NCBI GenBank assembly: GCA_002435785.1
Contig: DIUC01000073.1
Coordinates: forward strand, 59,335 to 117,791
Source: Saprospiraceae bacterium UBA6168
GTDB lineage: Bacteria > Bacteroidota > Bacteroidia > Chitinophagales > Saprospiraceae
Length of the DNA: 58,457 bases
Reading direction: 5' to 3'
This document shows positions 27,565-36,578 of the stretch, piece by piece. Both the position numbers and the translations under genes were made by a program. The notes beneath the pieces are model-generated. The model searched no databases, was not told where the DNA came from, and was given only the letters and a program-made list of their open reading frames with translations. Each line of letters opens with the position of its first letter. Within the stretch, counting starts at the first letter, position 1.

Positions 27565-30500
27565 TCAAACTTTCACCTCAAACCGCAACTCCGTCGCACC
27601 ATTTTGGCTTTTAATCATGGCTATCCCACCAATTTCCCTCATCCGGTGTTGCATGTTTTTCAGGCCGTTGCCGCCGTTATTTAGGGCGTTTTCTACATCA
27701 AACCCGCTGCCATCGTCCTGCACGATGATGGAAACCCGGCTGTCGTTTGATGCCAATTTCACGTCCACTTTTGAAACCTTCGCAAACTTGGCGGCATTGT
27801 TCAGGGCTTCTTTCACGCAAAGGAAAAGGTTGCGGCGCACCTCTCCGCTTAGGGTGGTTTCTGGCAAAAGAAATGGTGCCTCAAATTGCACCGCCAGCCC
27901 CGTATTCTCCTGAAAATCAGCACAGTAGCGCCGCAGGAAGTGCGAGAGTGACGGCAGCGTATCATCTGCCGAGTTGACTGTCCAGATGATTTCCCGGATG
28001 TTCTGGTTGAGGTTGGCACTGGAGGCTGCGATTTTTTCCATTTCCGAGCGGATGGCTGGGTCGTTGGCCTTGTCCTTGGCAAAATTAGAGAGCAGGTGAA
28101 TGGCCGAGAGGCCGGAGCCGAGGTCGTCGTGCATGTCCCGTGCGATGCGCTCCCGCTCCCGTTCGAGGGCTTGTTGTTTTTCGATTTCGGCCCTCTGGCT
28201 GGCTAGTTTTCGCATCGTATTTTGGTGAAACAGCCACCAAACCAGCGCTAATGCCGCAGCAATGTACAGCGCCCGGAACCACCAAGTTTTCCACCAAGGC
28301 GGCAGGATGGTGAGTTTTATGCTTGCGCCCTGCTCGTCCCAGATGCCGTCAGCGTTGCAGGACTTGACTCGGAAGGTGTATTTGCCGGGCGGCAAAGTTG
28401 AGTAGGCGGCAAAGCTGCGGTTGTCTTTTGGTTCGACCCAGGCTTTGTCGGCACCTTCGAGTTTCCAAGAAAAACGACCGCCGTCAATGCTTACCAAATC
28501 GAGGGAGCCGAAGGTGAACGTTAAGTAATTCTGGTCATGGGGTAAGATTATCTCAGCATGGTCAAGCAGTTCGGAATGGACACTTTCAAAAATTTTAAAA
28601 TCGGAAATGACGGTTTTGGGTGTGCTCTTGTTCTTTATTGAACTCGAAGTTTCGATTGGCGCATATATAATGGGTTCAAAACTTATTAATATAGCAGTAC
28701 TATCGTCCTTGAATTTAATCAACTGAATGCCGCCGTGCTTGTTGTAAATTTTATATTTACCGGTTTCAGGCACGAAGCTTACAACATTTTTGTTGTTGGC
28801 GAACCAGATTTCTCCATTTTTTCGCTCTGCAACTGTGTAGCATCGTGGAATTACCCCTGGTACTTTTCGGGATGCATTGTGGAAATGCTCACCGTCGAAC
28901 CAGATAGCTCCGCCTTCGATAGAAGAGAACCAAACTCTGTCCTTGCTATCCACCATCATGCCGTTGAGTGGTGGCACTGCCATAAAATTGATGTCTTCGG
29001 GGTCATAAATCCATTTTTTCCATTCCCGAGTATTCAAGTTGAAACGTGCAAACCCCTGTTGCAGCAACAGCCAGAGGTTTTTTTTTGAGTCACGGCCAAT
29101 TCTGGTAGATATTGTTTTGGGGTCGGTGCCATAAATCAACGTGTCGTTGCTGACGAGTTCAGATGTTCCTTTATTTAAAAAATATCGAAAAAGCCCTTTC
29201 CCTACATGCGTCATCCACAATGATGGTTCGCCATCCATATCGTCGTACTTAAAAGAACTGGCAGTTTTGAGCAAGGCGGCTGCCTCGGCGTCTGGCTGAA
29301 CTGGCAGTTTTTGGCTCGAAGGTGGATTCGCCGAAAACGTATAAATACCATCCTCCGAAACGACATGGCGTGTGCCGTCGGTGGATGAAAAATATTGCTC
29401 CAACCCGGTAAAACTGCCCACTTTAACAAAACTATCCTGTCCTACTGGTTTGATGAAGAAACCACAGTATGCTTGCAGATACTCATTTCCGGCGGGGTCT
29501 GTCTCTAAAAAGACAACGTTGTGAAAATGACGAATGTCAGGAGGGGGAGGCCCAAACGGCCTTGTCCATTTGGTGTGTTTCAGATTGTAGTTGAACTTAC
29601 TGGCTCCGGAGTTTCGGTGGGCAATCCATATATTGCCCTGGTTGTCGCCGCTTATAGAACTAATGAGATTGCCTGCAATGCTGGAAGTATTTGTATTGAG
29701 GGCACTACATTTTCGAGCGGCCATATCCAAAAATAATACCCCATTGTTTGCAACGGAAAACCAGAAATTGCCCCGGTAATCTTCATAACAGTACTCCGGT
29801 TCTATGTGCGGCTGTCCTGTGTAGATAGGGTTTACACCGTCAAATAATGTTGCTTTGCGGGTATTTACATCAAACTGAGTGAAAGGTTTGTTGTTGGACA
29901 CACACCAAAAGAAGCCTTTTTTTGACCAAAAAAACGTGGTGCGAAGAAGAATGTCGTCGGACTCCTGCCAAAGGCGCATAAGTTCCTTTTTTACATCACT
30001 TTCATAATGTTCCACTTTGAAATCCCTCGTACCCATACTGCAAAAGCCATGATTGGTGGAAACCAGCCACATGCGATGGCCAGAAGAATCAGGTTGAGTT
30101 TTCGATACTATCATATCCCCGCTGCCATTCTCACATCGGATTTTTTTAAATCCCACGCTCATTTTGTCTGGCAATATGTATATCAGTCCTTTCTGATTTT
30201 TCCATGCCAACCAGAAGTTGCCAATTTCATCAGATACTATCGGTGCATCGGTAAGCCCTTGAAGAATCGGTGCATCCGATTTGTCGGTGACCCGTGAAAT
30301 TCTTGTCACGGAGGAATCAATCGGAAGCCGTGGGTCGAGTACGGAAAGGCAGGAATGCGTAATAATCCAATATTTCCCCGTTTTGTCCATGATGATACTG
30401 GAATGAAGCGATTCTGGCATGGCACGAGGGTTCAATCGGTCATACGGGTAGTGTTTTAAGTTGGTGCCATCCCAGCGCTCCAGCCCACCAAGGTTGCAGA

Positions 30501-30657
30501 ACCAAAGATAGCCCAGCGGGTCTTGGTAAATTGACAAGTTCGTGTTGGACCTAAAGCCCATGTTGGCAATATTGTAAGAAGCAAAGCCAGGGAAATCGTG
30601 TTGGCTGTATAAAACAAAATGAAAGGCAAGGAAAATGAGCAGGATTATTGTTTTCAT
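27565..30657 (-). CDS. Sensor histidine kinase with periplasmic two-component-regulator propeller
   Basis: A 1030-residue inner-membrane kinase. A signal peptide (1-18) precedes a periplasmic sensor of repeated propeller blades (about 25-700; 'DPLGYLWFCNLGGLERWDG', 'DEIGNFWLAWKNQKG', 'DYRGNFWFSVANNG', 'DNQGNIWIAHRNSG', 'DSKDRVWFSSIEGG'). Then come a Y_Y_Y domain (about 715-785), one membrane helix (about 789-811), a HisKA_3 dimerisation helix with His843 in RDMHDDLGSG, and an HATPase domain (about 930-1030, 'LNNAAKFAKVSKVDVKL', 'DDGSGFDVENALNNGGNGL'). The layout matches the sensor half of Bacteroides-type hybrid kinases, but the receiver and HTH parts are a separate protein encoded convergently. 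Such propellers often sense carbohydrates, here unknown. The sensor-encoding part is visibly more A/T-rich than the kinase part. Confidence 0.92.
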   Translation of the reverse strand: MKTIILLIFLAFHFVLYSQHDFPGFASYNIANMGFRSNTNLSIYQDPLGYLWFCNLGGLERWDGTNLKHYPYDRLNPRAMPESLHSSIIMDKTGKYWIITHSCLSVLDPRLPIDSSVTRISRVTDKSDAPILQGLTDAPIVSDEIGNFWLAWKNQKGLIYILPDKMSVGFKKIRCENGSGDMIVSKTQPDSSGHRMWLVSTNHGFCSMGTRDFKVEHYESDVKKELMRLWQESDDILLRTTFFWSKKGFFWCVSNNKPFTQFDVNTRKATLFDGVNPIYTGQPHIEPEYCYEDYRGNFWFSVANNGVLFLDMAARKCSALNTNTSSIAGNLISSISGDNQGNIWIAHRNSGASKFNYNLKHTKWTRPFGPPPPDIRHFHNVVFLETDPAGNEYLQAYCGFFIKPVGQDSFVKVGSFTGLEQYFSSTDGTRHVVSEDGIYTFSANPPSSQKLPVQPDAEAAALLKTASSFKYDDMDGEPSLWMTHVGKGLFRYFLNKGTSELVSNDTLIYGTDPKTISTRIGRDSKKNLWLLLQQGFARFNLNTREWKKWIYDPEDINFMAVPPLNGMMVDSKDRVWFSSIEGGAIWFDGEHFHNASRKVPGVIPRCYTVAERKNGEIWFANNKNVVSFVPETGKYKIYNKHGGIQLIKFKDDSTAILISFEPIIYAPIETSSSIKNKSTPKTVISDFKIFESVHSELLDHAEIILPHDQNYLTFTFGSLDLVSIDGGRFSWKLEGADKAWVEPKDNRSFAAYSTLPPGKYTFRVKSCNADGIWDEQGASIKLTILPPWWKTWWFRALYIAAALALVWWLFHQNTMRKLASQRAEIEKQQALERERERIARDMHDDLGSGLSAIHLLSNFAKDKANDPAIRSEMEKIAASSANLNQNIREIIWTVNSADDTLPSLSHFLRRYCADFQENTGLAVQFEAPFLLPETTLSGEVRRNLFLCVKEALNNAAKFAKVSKVDVKLASNDSRVSIIVQDDGSGFDVENALNNGGNGLKNMQHRMREIGGIAMIKSQNGATELRFEVKV

Positions 30658-30671
30658 TTTTTAAAATTGAT

Positions 30672-30711
30672 TTAGTCCTCACAAAATTAGTCCTAAAACT
30701 GTGTTGTCCAA
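30672..30711 (-). promoter_or_regulatory. Promoter of the sensor kinase gene with TTAGTCCT repeats
   Basis: On the minus strand TAATTTTG (30682-30689) is an exact -7 element, and TTG (30709-30711) lies 19 bases upstream as -33. On the plus strand TTAGTCCT occurs twice, at 30672-30679 and 30687-30694, 15 bases apart, overlapping the start site and -7 region. They contain GACTAA on the minus strand, related to the CGACTAAAG site nearby. Confidence 0.5.
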
Positions 30712-30731
30712 TTTTTCATGAAAAAAAAATA

Positions 30732-30776
30732 CGACTAAAGTCCGATTTCACAGCAATTCTTCGAAGGAGACATTTG
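30732..30776 (+). promoter_or_regulatory. Candidate regulator site and weak -7 element of the repeat-protein gene
   Basis: CGACTAAAGTCC (30732-30743) contains the palindrome GACT-AA-AGTC. GACATTTG (30769-30776), one mismatch from TAnnTTTG, begins 25 bases after it. A weak -7 element with an upstream site is typical of an activator-dependent promoter. Confidence 0.45.
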
Positions 30777-30803
30777 TGCTATTGTTTTTAAACCCTTTAC
30801 GAC

Positions 30804-33617
30804 ATGAAAAAGATATTATCCTTCCTGCTTGCCGCTTGCTTTTCAGCAGTACAAGCAGCTACCATAACCTCCATTCAGTCCGGCCCTTGGGCAGATGCTG
30901 ACACATGGGATTGTACATGTGTACCTAACGCTGCTGACGATGTCATCGTCGCTGCTGGCCACAATGTGAGCATCACGGGCACAGTCACCGTTGACGGTTC
31001 GCTGGTGGTAAATGGAATTGTTACCTTGAGTGGTACGCTGGCGGGAAGTGGTGCAAAAACTATCGCTATTGGCGGCACCCTCAACGACGCTGGCAGCTTA
31101 GCTGGCACGGGCGAGGTCACGGTGGCAAGCGGTGGCATATTGAACTTTAGTGGTAGCCCTACATTCAGCTATGAGTTCAGCCCTACTATCCGAAACCATG
31201 GTGCAACCAATTGGCTGGATGGAAGCATCAACTTTTATTGTGCTGGCGGCCAGTTCATCAACGAGGCGGACGGAATGCTCACCTTTGGCGGTTCGTCAAG
31301 CCCACGATATTGGGCGAAATCGAATCTCACCAATCTTGGAATAATAGATAAAAACACCTCGGCATCACTTGGCTTTCAGAACATAGGCGGCTGCGGTGGC
31401 GGGCCTTTCAGCTTTGACAACAGCGGGGTTCTAAATATTTCTGCTGGACAATTGACCATTGAGTCCCACAACGGCACACACAGCGGAACTTTCAACAATG
31501 CTGGGACGCTCACCTTTGGTGGCATCCAGGCCCTTACCACCTCCGGCAATGTCACAGGGGCGGGAAACTTCAACATCACGGGCACCACCACCATTAATAT
31601 ACCATACAGTTTTGCCTGCACATCGGTCAACCTTACCGGAACTCTAAACGGCACAGGAAGCAAGACTATTCCTTCCGGCTGTACCCTCAACGACGCCGGC
31701 ACCATAGGTGGCACAGGGGAGGTGATAGTCGCAAGCGGAGGAACGTTAGAGTTGAACGGCAACGCTGGCACCAGCGAGTTCTCCCCCACCATCCGTAACC
31801 ACGGCACGGCCAACTGGAACAACGGCAGCATCAACTACTATTGCGCTGGCGGTCAGTTCATCAACGAGGCGGACGGTACGCTCATCTTCGGCGGGTCATC
31901 GAGCCCCCGCTATTGGGCGAAATCAAACCTCACCAACCTTGGCACTATCAGCAAAAACACTTCGGCTGCAATTGGCTTTCAGAACATAGGTGGCTGCGGT
32001 GGCGGGCCTTTCAGCTTTGACAACAGTGGGGTTCTTAATATTTCTGCTGGACAATTGACCATAGAGTCACACAACGGCACACATAGCGGAACTTTCAACA
32101 ATGCTGGGACGCTCATTTTTGGGGGCATTCAGACCCTTGCCACCTCCGGCAATGTCACAGGGGCGGGAAACTTCAACATCACGGGCACCACCACCATTAA
32201 TGTACTATACAGTTTTGCCTGCACATCGGTCAACCTAAACGGAACCCTCAACGGCAACGGTATCAAGACTATTCCTTCCGGCTGTACCCTCAACGACGCT
32301 GGCACCATAGCTGGCACGGGGGAGGTCACGGTGGCAAGTGGCGGTACTTTGAACTTTAGCGGCAACCCCACGGGCAGCTATCAACTTGCTGCTGACATCC
32401 ATAATTTTGGCACGACCAACTGGCTTGACCATAGCATCAACTATTTCTGCGCTGGCAGCGGGGGTAACTTCATCAATGAGGCTAGTGGGCTGCTGGTATT
32501 TGGTGGGGGGGGCACACGTTATTGGGGGGCATCCAACTTGACCAATTTTGGGACAATCAGCAAAAACACTCCGGCAGCACTGCTTTTTCAAAATATTTCC
32601 GGTTGTGGTGGAGGCCCTTTCAGTTTTGACAATCATGGCTTGTTGGCAACAACCGCAGGGACGTTGCAAATAGACTACCCCTTCACTAACGATGGAGCTT
32701 TAGCGGGTAATGGCACAATCAATTTTGGCAGTAGCTTCGCCCAAACTGGCTCCATAAGCCCCGGTAACTCCCCCGGCATCCTCACGCTAAATACTCTCCC
32801 AGCCGGCACCACCACCACTTTCATCGAGCTGCAAGGCAGTACCACGCCCGGCACGGACTACGACCAAATTGCCATAACAGGGGCAGGGACAATAAGCGGT
32901 ACGTTGATCATCAGTTTCCTAAATAACTACGAGCCAACCATCGGCGACGAATTCATCATCATGACTTGCTCCGGTGGGTGCAGCGGCAGCTTCAACAATA
33001 TTGTTTATCCCGGCAACAACCCCAATGCCTGGCAGATAGACATGACCAACCCGAACGAAGTAAAGCTTATTTTGGCACAATCCCTACCCGTCGAGCTGGT
33101 CTCCCTCACTGCCAGAGCACTAAATGAAAACACTGCCCAACTCAAGTGGCAAACTGCTTCAGAACTCAACAACAAAGGCTTCGTCATCGAAAAAAGTACC
33201 GACGGGCAAAGGTTCAAGGACATCGGCTTCGTCAAAGGTGCTGGCACCAGCCACCAAATGAAAACATACCACTATCAGGATGAAGCGTTACGGCAGGACG
33301 CCTACTACCGCCTACGGCAAGTGGACTTCGATGGAAAGGCCAGCCTGTCCCACATCGTTTTTGTCCAGTACGAGGGAAAGGCGGGAACTGGCATTAGCGT
33401 TTACCCAAACCCGACCAGTGCAGTACTTACGGTGGTGTTAACCCCAAAAGAAGTGTCTTCTTTGCTTGAAATCAAAAACAGCATAGGCATCTTGATGCAA
33501 CGGGAAGTAATAGCACCGGAAACTGAGCGCCACACGGTTGATATCACGAACTTGCCATCAGGCATCTATTTTGTTTGCGCCCAAAATGAGCTTCCTGTGC
33601 AGTTTGTCAAACAATAA
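30804..33617 (+). CDS. Large tandem-repeat T9SS-secreted protein
   Basis: A 937-residue secreted protein. The signal peptide (MKKILSFLLAACFSAVQA) is followed by a segment 'TITSIQSGPWADADTWDC' and 'ADDVIVAAGHNVSI', typical of the start of G8-like beta-helical surface proteins. Two and a half repeats of about 201 residues follow, each with 'TLNDAG..GTGEV.VASGG', 'INEADG.L.FGGSSSPRYWAKSNLTN' and 'GGCGGGPFSFDNSG'. They should form a long right-handed beta-helix rod. After a connector with 'LTARALNENTAQLKWQTASE' comes a T9SS sorting domain (about 862-937, 'SVYPNPTSAVL'). Function is probably structural or adhesive (inference). The neighbouring kinase gene is divergent, and a shared site suggests control by that two-component system. 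Confidence 0.85.
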   Translation: MKKILSFLLAACFSAVQAATITSIQSGPWADADTWDCTCVPNAADDVIVAAGHNVSITGTVTVDGSLVVNGIVTLSGTLAGSGAKTIAIGGTLNDAGSLAGTGEVTVASGGILNFSGSPTFSYEFSPTIRNHGATNWLDGSINFYCAGGQFINEADGMLTFGGSSSPRYWAKSNLTNLGIIDKNTSASLGFQNIGGCGGGPFSFDNSGVLNISAGQLTIESHNGTHSGTFNNAGTLTFGGIQALTTSGNVTGAGNFNITGTTTINIPYSFACTSVNLTGTLNGTGSKTIPSGCTLNDAGTIGGTGEVIVASGGTLELNGNAGTSEFSPTIRNHGTANWNNGSINYYCAGGQFINEADGTLIFGGSSSPRYWAKSNLTNLGTISKNTSAAIGFQNIGGCGGGPFSFDNSGVLNISAGQLTIESHNGTHSGTFNNAGTLIFGGIQTLATSGNVTGAGNFNITGTTTINVLYSFACTSVNLNGTLNGNGIKTIPSGCTLNDAGTIAGTGEVTVASGGTLNFSGNPTGSYQLAADIHNFGTTNWLDHSINYFCAGSGGNFINEASGLLVFGGGGTRYWGASNLTNFGTISKNTPAALLFQNISGCGGGPFSFDNHGLLATTAGTLQIDYPFTNDGALAGNGTINFGSSFAQTGSISPGNSPGILTLNTLPAGTTTTFIELQGSTTPGTDYDQIAITGAGTISGTLIISFLNNYEPTIGDEFIIMTCSGGCSGSFNNIVYPGNNPNAWQIDMTNPNEVKLILAQSLPVELVSLTARALNENTAQLKWQTASELNNKGFVIEKSTDGQRFKDIGFVKGAGTSHQMKTYHYQDEALRQDAYYRLRQVDFDGKASLSHIVFVQYEGKAGTGISVYPNPTSAVLTVVLTPKEVSSLLEIKNSIGILMQREVIAPETERHTVDITNLPSGIYFVCAQNELPVQFVKQ
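31077..32680 (+). repeat. Tandem in-gene repeat with a period of about 605 bases
   Basis: The word ACCCTCAACGACG starts at 31077, 31683 and 32286, giving periods of 606 and 603 bases (202 and 201 codons). Units 1 and 2 are nearly identical over several hundred bases in their second halves (from about 31380 and 31986), including synonymous sites. The third unit is more divergent and partial. This indicates a recent duplication. Confidence 0.9.
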
Positions 33618-33640
33618 TTTTCCCTCACACATTATTTTAG

Positions 33641-33677
33641 AATCCTTGCCTGCCTTCATGTGCGGGCAAGGATTTTT
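33641..33677 (+). terminator. Intrinsic terminator of the repeat-protein gene
   Basis: AATCCTTGCC and GGCAAGGATT form the stem, followed by TTTTTC, 24 bases after the stop codon. Confidence 0.85.
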
Positions 33678-33892
33678 CATTGAAGTCACCAACCCAGTCC
33701 CACTCATAGCCCATGCCACGCCGAGGAACTACCACCCCCGCCGGTTTTTTTTGCTTGCGCAACAACGGGTCATCGCCGCTTGGCCTGTATTTGAGCCAAA
33801 TTTTCTAAAACAACTGATAATCAGTTGTTTATTGAAAAAATTGTACCTCCGGTGTAGCCGGCGAGTATCCTCGTGGAGCTTTTTCCTTCGCT

Positions 33893-33960
33893 CGTGTACG
33901 TTCGGTGTACTTTTATTGTGCTTTTATGTACATCTATGTACGTTTGATGTACTTTCATGG
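33893..33960. repeat. Degenerate short tandem repeat of GTAC-containing units
   Basis: Units of about 10-12 bases such as GTGTACGTTCG, GTGTACTTTTA, ATGTACATCT, ATGTACGTTTG and ATGTACTTTC follow each other. Units are unequal in length, so this is a decayed minisatellite. No gene overlaps it. Confidence 0.6.
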
Positions 33961-34201
33961 TGGCCGTTGCTACTGCTATTGTCACCTATTGCTTCGTGCC
34001 TGTACAATCAAGCTGCACAGTTGTACTTTCGTGCTACGCCCGTGCAGCCTCGACCTCTACTATTGATGCCCAATCGTACTGTTGCCAAGGCCGGCCCTCC
34101 GTCCACGGACGGCCTCTGCGAGCCGGATGCTGGCGGAAGCGGGTGGCATTTAAGCGGGTGAAGTAGCCTTAGTTGGCAGTTCGACAGTTGGTAGTCAGTG
34201 A

Positions 34202-34450
34202 CATGTTAGCAGTCTATTTCTCTCTAACCCCGCCTTCTATGAGGTTAATTTGTTTGTTGAAAAGCACTTTATACAGGGCGAAGTATTCGTCTTTGACTTG
34301 CAAGGGCGTTTGTTGATTCGCCAAAGCATGAAGGCCAATGAACCAGTTTCCTTGGATGTGTCAACATTGAACAGTGGTGTTTACATGGTCAAAATCCACT
34401 TGGATGGTGAGTACATCACGGAACGGGTTGTGGTATGTGAGCGTAGATAA
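34202..34450 (+). pseudogene. Orphan T9SS sorting-domain remnant
   Basis: An open frame bounded upstream by TGA at 34199 encodes about 82 residues with no ATG near its beginning. Its end reads 'GEVFVFDLQGRLLIRQSMK', then 'DVSTLNSGVYMVKIHLDG', the two hallmark motifs of a type A T9SS sorting domain. 'SNPAFYEVNLFVE' before them resembles the usual YPNP start of such a domain. No signal peptide or passenger is present. It is most simply the 3' remnant of a deleted T9SS cargo gene; a TTG-initiated 66-residue product from 34250 is possible but would not be exported. Confidence 0.7.
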
Positions 34451-34502
34451 CCCAAGTTGATATCAAATTCTTGAGTTTGGCACATGAATCATTCAATATG
34501 GG

Positions 34503-34540
34503 CCGTGCTGGATATTATTCCAGCACGGTTCGTTTGTTTT
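34503..34540 (+). terminator. Intrinsic terminator after the sorting-domain remnant
   Basis: CCGTGCTGG and CCAGCACGG pair around an 8-base A/T loop, followed by TTCGTTTGTTTT. An intact terminator behind a remnant supports its origin as the end of a former gene. Confidence 0.75.
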
Positions 34541-34651
34541 GTGTCGCTTCGGTTCACAACACTCCTTTTTTTTGGTGTTGCACAATGCCCACTTGTCACG
34601 ACGAGAGGTAGTCCTTTCCGGTCACGGCAAAGGTGGTTGTTTTGCAAAAAC

Positions 34652-34690
34652 AAAAAAAGGCAGCCCGACCACTCGGACTGCCCATATTTT
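34652..34690 (-). terminator. Intrinsic terminator of the acyl-CoA dehydrogenase gene
   Basis: GGCAGCCCGA and TCGGACTGCC form a stem with one mismatch. The A7 run at 34652-34658 becomes a T run on the minus strand, about 65 bases past the stop. Confidence 0.8.
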
Positions 34691-34750
34691 TCGTAAACTT
34701 AAAGGTTCAATTGCGGAACGCCGTTCATCCTCATTCCTCACGCCTCATTC

Positions 34751-36550
34751 CTAGAAACAGTAGTCGTCAGCCGCAATCAGTGTATCGGCCACGAGGCGGC
34801 GGGCGATTTTGACATTGACGGGCGGGTACTTCGTGAAGCGCTTCACGCCCATGAGGAATGTTTTCAGCAGGTCGCCTTCGGCAAACGAGGCGATGGCATC
34901 GCTGGCGCACTTGGCAACCCGGCTGGTGGCGTCGTTGAAAAAGACTTTCAGCATGGCCTCATAGACCGATTGGTCGTGCGCCTTGTCAGGCATATCGGCG
35001 AGGCGCTCCACCCGCAGCAGCAGCGACTCGGCAGCGAAGGTGTCAATCATCATGTCTGCCACGTTCATCACGATTTCCTGTTCCTCCTTGATGTCGAGTT
35101 GGCCTTCCATTTGCATCTTCACGGCAGCCCCGGCGGTCATCAGGATGACTTTCTTGAAGTCTTTCAGCGCCTTCTTTTCCTCGGCGTACAGGCCGCTCAC
35201 ACCCTCCATGGACGGCATGGATGCGAGTTCCTTTTGCACCGCCCAAGCTGGGCCGACCAAGTCCACTTGGCCTTTCATTGCCTTTTTGAGCAATTGGGAA
35301 ACCATCAGCATCCGGTTTATCTCATTCGTGCCTTCGTAGATGCGGTTGATGCGGGCATCCCGGTAGGCACGGGCTGCGCTGAACTCCTCGGAGAAGCCAA
35401 GCCCGCCGTGGATTTGGACCATTTCGTCCACCACGTAGTCCGTCACTTCGGACCCATATATCTTGATGATGGCGCACTCGATTGCGTATTCTTCTGCGGC
35501 CTTGAGGGTGGCATCGGCGTAGCTGTCGCCCTGCTCCATGAGGGCGTTTTTCTTGTCGTCGAGGAGGTCAGAGATGCGGTAACAGGCGCTTTCGATGGCG
35601 AAGTTGCGGATGGCCTGCTCGGCCAGCTTGTACTTGATGGCCCCAAAACTGGCGATTGGCTGCCCGAACTGCTTGCGCTCGTTGGCATATTTTACGCTGG
35701 TCGCAATGCCTCTTTTGGCACCGCCCATGCACATGAGGCCGAGCTTGTAGCGCCCGATGTTGAGGGCATTGAAGGCGATGAGGTGGCCCTTGCCGATTTG
35801 GCCGAGCAAGTTGGTGGCGGGCACTTTCACGTTCTCGAAGAACACCTGCCGGGTGCTGGAACCCTTTATTCCCATTTTTTGCTCCTCGGCACCCAAGGTA
35901 ATGCCGGGCGTGTCCGCCTCTACCACAAAGCCCGTGAACTTGTCGCCGTCAATCTGTGCGAACACGATGAACATGTTGGCAAACCCGGCATTGGAAATCC
36001 ACATTTTTTGGCCATTGATGAGGTAGTGCGAACCGTCGGCTGATAGGTCGGCACGAGTCTTGGCGGCGAGGGCATCGGAGCCGCTTCCGGGTTCGGTGAG
36101 GCAGTAGGCGGCTTTCCATTCACCGGAGGCGAGCCTGGGCAGGTATTTCAGCTTCAGTTCCTCCGTGCCAAAGTAGAGGATGGGCAACATGCCTATGCCT
36201 GTGTGCGCTGCGATGGTGGTGGCAAAGCCACCGCCCATGCGCCCAAGTTCCTCGCTGATAAAGGTGTTGGCGTTGGTGTCGAGCAGGGTGCCGCCGTATT
36301 CTTCTGGGATATGGCAGCCAAGCAGGCCCAGCTCGCCAGCCTGCTCCATCAACTCCACCTGGTATTCGAGTTTGTGGGGCTTTTCCCCTGCGCCATTGGC
36401 AAAGTCCCGCACCATCTGGCGGACCATGGACTGCTCTTCGTTGATGTCTTCGGGTATGAAGGTATCGGCTGCGGTGCTTTCCTTGATGACGAACTCGCCA
36501 CCTTTGAGGAGGTTGGATTTAACGTTGGAAGCTACAAGTGTGTCTGACAT
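34751..36550 (-). CDS. Acyl-CoA dehydrogenase with C-terminal extension (VLCAD/ACAD9-like)
   Basis: A 599-residue flavoenzyme catalysing the first oxidation step of fatty acyl-CoA beta-oxidation. Family motifs are in order: 'LGCHIPEEYGGTLLD' (about 76-90), 'AYCLTEPGSGSDALAAKT' (about 148-165), 'WISNAGFANMF' and 'RKQFGQPIASFGAIKYKLAE'. The catalytic base is Glu406 in IYEGTNEINR, preceded by 'VQIHGGLGFSEEFSAARAYRDARI'. The extra 170 or so residues after the core match the long-chain and ACAD9-type enzymes rather than the 380-residue soluble forms. The gene is monocistronic, with its own terminator and a promoter overlapped by a palindromic site, which suggests repression in response to fatty acids (inference). 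Confidence 0.93.
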   Translation of the reverse strand: MSDTLVASNVKSNLLKGGEFVIKESTAADTFIPEDINEEQSMVRQMVRDFANGAGEKPHKLEYQVELMEQAGELGLLGCHIPEEYGGTLLDTNANTFISEELGRMGGGFATTIAAHTGIGMLPILYFGTEELKLKYLPRLASGEWKAAYCLTEPGSGSDALAAKTRADLSADGSHYLINGQKMWISNAGFANMFIVFAQIDGDKFTGFVVEADTPGITLGAEEQKMGIKGSSTRQVFFENVKVPATNLLGQIGKGHLIAFNALNIGRYKLGLMCMGGAKRGIATSVKYANERKQFGQPIASFGAIKYKLAEQAIRNFAIESACYRISDLLDDKKNALMEQGDSYADATLKAAEEYAIECAIIKIYGSEVTDYVVDEMVQIHGGLGFSEEFSAARAYRDARINRIYEGTNEINRMLMVSQLLKKAMKGQVDLVGPAWAVQKELASMPSMEGVSGLYAEEKKALKDFKKVILMTAGAAVKMQMEGQLDIKEEQEIVMNVADMMIDTFAAESLLLRVERLADMPDKAHDQSVYEAMLKVFFNDATSRVAKCASDAIASFAEGDLLKTFLMGVKRFTKYPPVNVKIARRLVADTLIAADDYCF

Positions 36551-36578
36551 GACGAAATGATTTGAAGGTTGAGAAGTT

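Larger units (their letters stand above)
33618..34201. other. Non-coding stretch with terminator and repeat-like DNA
   Basis: After a terminator (33641-33677) no gene is supported. A 207-codon open frame (33538-34161) overlaps the previous gene and has no protein-like features. The stretch holds short GTAC-containing repeats (33893-33960) and a GCAGT/TTGG-type repeat (34171-34214). Confidence 0.6.
34451..34750. other. Intergenic stretch with two terminators
   Basis: Three hundred bases with no supported gene. It holds a plus-strand hairpin after the sorting-domain remnant and a minus-strand terminator for the acyl-CoA dehydrogenase gene. Confidence 0.6.

Noticed and set aside
33538..34161. 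207-codon plus-strand frame at the end of the repeat-protein gene
   Set aside because: It overlaps the coding sequence and terminator of that gene and translates repeat-like non-coding DNA.
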